A DNA stretch of 64,000 nucleotides from Zingiber officinale (Eukaryota > Streptophyta > Magnoliopsida > Zingiberales > Zingiberaceae), in contig NC_055987.1 of assembly GCF_018446385.1 (NCBI RefSeq), positions 33,615,202-33,679,201 on the forward strand, written 5' to 3'. Every line of letters begins with the position of its first letter. Within the stretch, counting starts at the first letter, position 1. The notes beneath the pieces are model-generated. The model did not search any database and was not told the DNA's origin. It was given only the letters and a program-made list of their open reading frames with translations. Made by a program: the position numbers and the translations under genes. Positions 59,170-64,000 of the stretch are shown here, in pieces.

Positions 59170-60463
59170 ATGGACGAAGCTGGACGATAGCACTCGGTGA
59201 TGCTCTCCATGGAGGAACTCGACGCGTTGATCGAGACAAGAGCTGCCAAGCTTATGGAACAGAGACAAAAGTCACAAGCTGAGCGGGCAGAGCAACAAGC
59301 AACATCAGCATCAGGCGGCCGAGCGGAAGCACCTCAGGCCACCGTTGCATTCCATCGGGCCCTATTCCGCACTCCTGAAGCCGCAACAACTAATCGAGAT
59401 CGGGGATCATCTTCGGATGAAATGCCAAGACGAGATAGCAGAAAAGGGAAAGTCCCCCGAACGGACGCATCGCCCGAGCAGATCAACCGCCAATTTTCAG
59501 AGGCTATTCTACGAGACCCTCTGCCCAAGCACTATGTGCCTCCAACGATCGGCGAATACAATGGAACCACCGACCCGGATGATCATTTGGGTAAATTTGA
59601 TAACACTACAACCCTGCATCAATACACAGATGGGGCGAAGTGTCGAGTTTTCCTTACCACCCTCTCTGGATCGGCTCAACGGTGGTTTCGGAGGTTGCCG
59701 GACGGATCTATCACAAGCTTCAAAGACTTCCGTACGGCCTTTCTCCACCACTTCGCAAGCAGTCGGCGCTATCAAAAAGCCAGTGTTAGTCTGTTTGCCA
59801 TCAAACAGGAAGCCCGCGAATCGCTCCGAGCCTACATCCAACGGTTCAACAGAGTGGCCATGGACATTCCAACGGCCACCTCGGAGACCATGATGAATGC
59901 CTTCACACAAGGCCTCGTGGATGGAGATTTCTTCCGATCACTCATTCGGAAGCCGCCCCGAGACTACGACCACATGCTACACCGGGCCAACGAATACATC
60001 AACGTGGAGGAAGCCCAAGCGGCCCGGAAAAAAGAAACTCCAACCGAGTGGGCTCCTCCTGCCGAACGGAAGTCGCACGCTGCTCATCAGCCACCCAGAG
60101 GACCAAGGGCCGAAGCAATCCGCTCCCCCCATGCTAGGTCCCACGTGCAAGAGGTAGCTGCCGCGCGGCCCAAGCCAAAGAAGAGATGGACCCCAATGTT
60201 CTGCTCCTTCCACTGGATGGACACACATAACACCAGGGATTGCCGTAGTCTTCCTCTAATCGCCCACCCCGTTCCCAGAGGCGGCGGTCGTCGGTCGCCA
60301 TCAGCCGACAGGCGACAGAGGCCTCGTGAAGCCGATCGGACGATAGCTGACAGGCGACAACAACAGACTCCCGAGCGGCATCGCTCTCCAAGGCGGGAGA
60401 ATCTCCGGATGTCTAGAGAACGGCCCCGACCGTCCGCTCGGGAAGAAGAAAATAGAAGTAATG
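59170..60463 (+). CDS. Gypsy Gag, first copy of a tandem duplication
   Basis: The native ATG is probably 59170 but a TAG follows at 59188; a second in-frame ATG at 59200 gives an open frame through the copy. Gag core: REFS-like start (QFSEAILRDPLPKHYVPPTI), YNGTTDPDDHLGKFDN, FLTTLSGSAQRWFRRLP and FRTAFLHHFASSRRYQK, SLRAYIQRFNRVAMDI, FTQGLVDGDFFRSL: the retrotransposon Gag domain of Tat elements (about residues 100-270). A basic tail follows, with a CSFHWMDTHNTRDC knuckle-like motif. After 60463 the frame runs into copy 2 out of register and stops at 60573. Confidence 0.85.
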
Positions 60464-61720
60464 GACAAAGCTGGACGACAGCACTCGGTGATGCTCTCCA
60501 CGGAGGAACTCGACGCATTGATCGAGACAAGAGCTGCCAAGCTTATGGAATAGAGACAAAAGTCACAAGCTGAGCGGGCAGAGCAGCAAGCAACATCAGC
60601 ATCAGGCGGCCGAGCGGAAGCACCTCAGGCCACCGTTGCATTCCATCGGGCCCTATTCCGCACTCCTGAAGCCGCAGCAACTAATCGAGATCGGGGATCA
60701 TCTTCGGATGAAATGCCAAGACGAGATAACAGAAAAGGGAAAGTCCCCCGAACGAACGCATCGCCCGAGCGGATCAACCGCCAATTTTCAGAGACTATTC
60801 TACGAGACCCTCTGCCCAAGCACTATGTGCCTCCGACGATCGACGAATACAATGGAACCACCGACCCGAATGATCATTTGGGTAAATTTGATAACACTGC
60901 AACCCTGCATCAATACACAGATGGGGCGAAGTGTCGAGTTTTCCTCACCACCCTCTCTAGATCGGCTCAACGATGGTTTCGGAGGTTGCCGGACGGATCT
61001 ATCACAAGCTTCAAAGACTTCCGTATGGCCTTCCTCCACCACTTCGCAAGCAGTCGGCGCTATCAAAAAATCAGTGTTAGTCTGTTTGCCATCAAATAGG
61101 AAGCCCGCGAATCGCTCCGAGCCTACATCCAGCGGTTCAACAGAGTGGCCATGGACATTCCAACGGCCACCTCGGAGACCATGATGAATGCCTTCACACA
61201 AGGCCTCGTGGATGGAGATTTCTTCCGATCACTCATTCGGAAGCCGCCCCGAGACTACGACCACATGCTACACCGGGCCAACGAATACATCAACGTGGAG
61301 GAAGCCCAAGCGGCCCGGAAAAAAGAAACTCCAACCGAGCGGGCTCCTCCTGCCGAACGGAAGCCGCACGCTGCTCATCAGCCACCCAGAGGACCAAGGG
61401 CCGAAGCAATCCGCTCCCCCCATGCTAGGTCCCACGTGCAAGAGGTAGCTGCCGCACGGCCCAAGCCAAAGAAGAGATGGACCGGACACACATAACACCA
61501 GGGATTGTCGTAGTCTTCCTCTAATCGCCCACCCCGTTCCCAGAGGCGGCGGTCGTCGGTCGCCATCAGCCGACAGGCGACAGAGGCCTCATGAAGCCGA
61601 TCGGACGATAGCTGACAGGCGACAACAACAGACTCCCGAGCGGCATCGCTCTCCGAGGCGGGAGAATCTCCGGATGTCTAGAGAATGGCCCCGACCGTCC
61701 GCTCGGGAAGAAGAAAATAG
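60461..61720 (+). pseudogene. Gypsy Gag, second copy, broken
   Basis: Repeats 59170-60460 with a constant offset of 1291 bp and about 98% identity by eye. It keeps CAG where copy 1 has TAG near its start, but has TAG at 60551 and at 61097 where copy 1 has CAG. A 26-bp deletion near 61483 removes the CSFHW part and shifts the frame. The junction at 60461 shows AAT microhomology. Confidence 0.85.
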
Positions 61721-62494
61721 AAGTAATACTTCCCGAGGCGAGACCAACATCATAGCTGGTGGTCCGACCGGAGGAGATTCCAACCGAGCAAGGAAGGCTG
61801 CAGCCAGGAACGGGCGAGCGGACCCGAAATTAGTTTCGGGCCCAGGGACTTGGAAGGGGTTGAAGTTCCCCACGACGATGCCCTTCTCATTAAAGCGGTA
61901 ATAGCCAATTACACTATTCACCGCGTTTTTATTGACACAGGAAGCTCGGTCAATTTCATATTCATAAAGGCATTCGATCAACTGCGAATTGATCGAGCCG
62001 AGCTGCTGCCCATGACCCCTTTACGTGAACCAGTCTCCGAAGTTCTCCGTCAAGACCACACCTTCGTCAAGCGGCAGATCCTGGTGCTGAGGCGATCGAC
62101 CACGGCAGATCCGGTGCTGAGGCCTCCTCTCTTCCCTGCCGCCGCTTCCACTTTCCACCAGAAGATCAAGTTCCCCGTCGAGGATAAAGTGGGAGAAGTA
62201 CGAGGGGATCAATTGGCAGCTCGGTGATGCTACATCGAGATGGTCCGAGCAGAAGCCAATGCCACTCGGAAGACGCCCCGGATCAAGGTGAACACTATTA
62301 CTGAAAAGTCACCCTCTTTGATTTATGAAGAAAAAGAGGAAGTGCAGATTCACCCGACCCGATCGGAGGCCACGACGTTCATCGCGTCCGATCTAGAGGC
62401 GAGCCAGAAGGAGGAGGTGATCCAATGCCTCCAGAAAAACCATGATGTCTTCGTCTGGTCGACGCATGAGTTGCCCGGAATTCACCAAGTATAG
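61721..62494 (+). pseudogene. Gypsy protease and linker, partly replaced
   Basis: Aspartic protease start is clear (HDDALLIKAVIANYTIHRVF, then IDTGSSVNFIF at about 61926-61958, catalytic DTG). From about 62030 to 62150 the frame reads sequence unlike the family, then familiar linker returns (KIKFPVEDKVGEVRGDQ; TFIASDLEASQKEEVIQCLQ; VFVWSTHELPGI). A stop at 62224-62226 and a 2-bp insertion near 62493 break the frame before RT. The protease lacks its C-terminal half, so it is unlikely to be active. Confidence 0.7.
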
Positions 62495-63747
62495 CGCAGC
62501 ATGAGCTCCATGTCCGACCGGACGCTCGGCCAGTGAAGCAGAGAAAGAGGGATTTCAGCGCCGAACAGAATGTCATAATCCGAGCGGAGGTGGAGAAACT
62601 CCTGGAGGCCGGCCATATACGCGAGGTTCAGTTCCCGAGCTGGCTGGCGAACGTAGTATTAGTCTCCAAGCCTGGCAACAAGTGGAGAGTGTGCATAGAT
62701 TTTCGGGATCTCAATAAAGCTTGCCCGAAAGACTTTTATCCTCTGCCTCGGATCGATCAACTGGTGGACTCCACAGCTAGCTGCGAGCTGATATGTATAC
62801 TCGATGCTTACCAAGGCTATCATCAAGTGCCGCTCGCCCGTGAAGATCAAGAAAAAGTCAGCTTCGTTACAACCGACGGCACCTATTGTTATAATGTGAT
62901 GCCGTTCGGATTGAAGAACGCAGGAGCCACATATCAGCGTCTGATGAATAAAGTGTTCAAGGAGCAGATCGGGCGAAATCTGGAAGTATACGTGGACGAC
63001 ATTCTCATCAAGTCCGTCCGAGCGGCCGATCTCTTTAAAGATATGGAGGAGACTTTCCGAACGCTGCGGAAATATGGCGTTAAGTTAAACCCACAGAAGT
63101 GCCTGTTCGGAGCAAAAGGAGGGTGTTTCTTGGGTTACATAGTGACCGAGCGGGGCATCGAAGCAAATCCTAGCAAAGTGAAAGCCTTGCAAGATATGCC
63201 GCCTCCAAGAAATCTGAGGGAAGTGCAGCGCTTGACCGGTCGGATAACTGCTCTGTCCAGATTCATCTCCAAGACTGCCGATCGGAGCTTGCCTTTTTTC
63301 AAAATCTTACGCAAAGCCACCAAGTTTCACTGGGACGAAGAATGCGATCGGGCGTTCGAAGATCTGAAGACATATCTAAATTCTCTTCCGGTACTAGCCA
63401 AGCCAACTGCGGGTGAGCCACTTTGTATCTACTTGTCTTCAACCGAGCAAGCCGTCGGCTCGGCACTAGTAAGGGCGAGCGGAGAAGAGCCTGTATATTT
63501 TCTGAGCCATATTTTAAAAGATACTGAATCTCGCTACACTGGGCTCGAGAAACTGGCTTTCGCCTTGGTCCTCGCCGCTCGGCGCCTCCGTCCCTATTTC
63601 TTGGCCCATACTATCATCGTCCGGACGAACAGCCCGCTGGGAAGAGTGTTGTTGAATCCAGAAGCGTCCAGGCGGCTCATCAAATGGACAACGGAGTTGA
63701 GCGAATTTGATATTCAATACCAGCCCCGGTCGACGATAAAGGTGTAG
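62495..63747 (+). CDS. Gypsy reverse transcriptase and RNase H
   Basis: Open frame of about 415 codons, entered from upstream. RT: KQRKRDFSAEQN, then EVEKLLEAGHIREVQFPSWL, WRVCIDFRDLNKACPKDFYP, LDAYQGYHQVPL, MPFGLKNAGATYQRLM, and VYVDDILIKS with the catalytic YVDD (about 62988-63014). Connection: PSKVKALQDMPPPRNLREVQ. RNase H: FHWDEECDRAFEDLKTYL, LCIYLSSTEQAVGSALVR, ESRYTGLEKLAFALVLAARR. This matches Ty3-gypsy Tat-lineage Pol. It ends at a TAG at 63745, where the family normally reads on into the second RNase H, so the stop is probably secondary. Confidence 0.9.
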
Positions 63748-64000
63748 TCCTTGGCAGACTTTGTCACCGAAGTACAAAGGCCAGAACCCGAAGCTATGTG
63801 GAAGATATTTGTAGACGGATCATCTACTCGGCTCGGGAGCAGAGTTGGAATACTGCTACTCTCCCCTCAAGGAGAAAGGATGCACTTATCCGTCCGGCTA
63901 GATTACAAAGCTACAAACAATGAGGCGGAATATGAGGCCCTTATAGCAGGTTTACAGGCAGCTCGACATGTGGGAGCCGGACGGGTAACTATACATTCAG
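63748..64000 (+). pseudogene. Second (archaeal-type) RNase H, start only
   Basis: Same frame after the TAG: SLADFVTEVQRPEPEAMWKI, then FVDGSSTRLGSRVGILLLSP and YKATNNEAEYEALIAGLQAA. The FVDGSS and NNEAEYEALI motifs mark the additional RNase H that defines Tat-lineage gypsy elements. Cut by the window edge; integrase and 3' LTR are outside. Confidence 0.8.

Noticed and set aside
59334-60530. Minus-strand ORFs opposite gypsy gag
   Set aside because: Shadows of the GC-rich gag frame, repeated with the same 1291-bp offset.
1-64000. Plant tRNA or rRNA genes
   Set aside because: No cloverleaf or rRNA core was recognised by eye; tRNA-like words present are only retroelement primer sites. A covariance-model scan would settle this.

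Overview
This is a plant nuclear window. The exon-intron genes, a plastid-type bS6 protein, a PAS-Raf-like kinase, a PMEI-domain protein and dense LTR retrotransposons all say angiosperm. Element style (long LTRs rich in GGCCGGCC, CCGATCAG and TAATCGATTA motifs) suggests a monocot, perhaps Zingiberales or Zingiberaceae; that placement is inference and weak.

Host genes are few. (1) The last exon of a bS6-family plastid protein (RFC3-like) lies on + at 5284-5750, with an LTR element immediately upstream. (2) A complete 13-exon PAS-domain Raf-like MAPKKK lies on - at 6568-16642; every splice site and phase resolves and all kinase motifs are present. (3) An intronless secreted invertase/pectin methylesterase inhibitor-domain gene lies on + at 52725-53483. 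A duplicated promoter-like block (53.9 and 54.85 kb) and two candidate orphan exons (56.8-57.2 kb) hint at a broken host gene to its right.

Mobile DNA fills the rest. 1-4443: minus-strand copia-type element with a gag-only ORF and a 1.77 kb LTR full of hairpins. 18408-20166: probable solo LTR of the same superfamily. 21877-28745: complete but old copia element (TSD CTATC). 29413-52276: nested cluster in which a degraded minus-strand copia is interrupted by solo LTR A. LTR A is in turn interrupted by a young full-length copia (35282-44469, TSD ATACT) and cut by a gypsy-like LTR that carries solo LTR B (TSD ACAAC). 49.8-51.3 kb: a gypsy-type transposon ORF followed by minisatellites. 58333-64000: 5' part of a Ty3-gypsy Tat-lineage element with a tandemly duplicated gag, RT, RNase H and the start of a second RNase H, running off the right edge.

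I found no convincing new defence, biosynthetic or RNA system. The most notable observations are structural: a hairpin array inside an LTR, a young copia whose pol is already broken, a gag tandem duplication, and several stops explained by CAG-to-TAG change.
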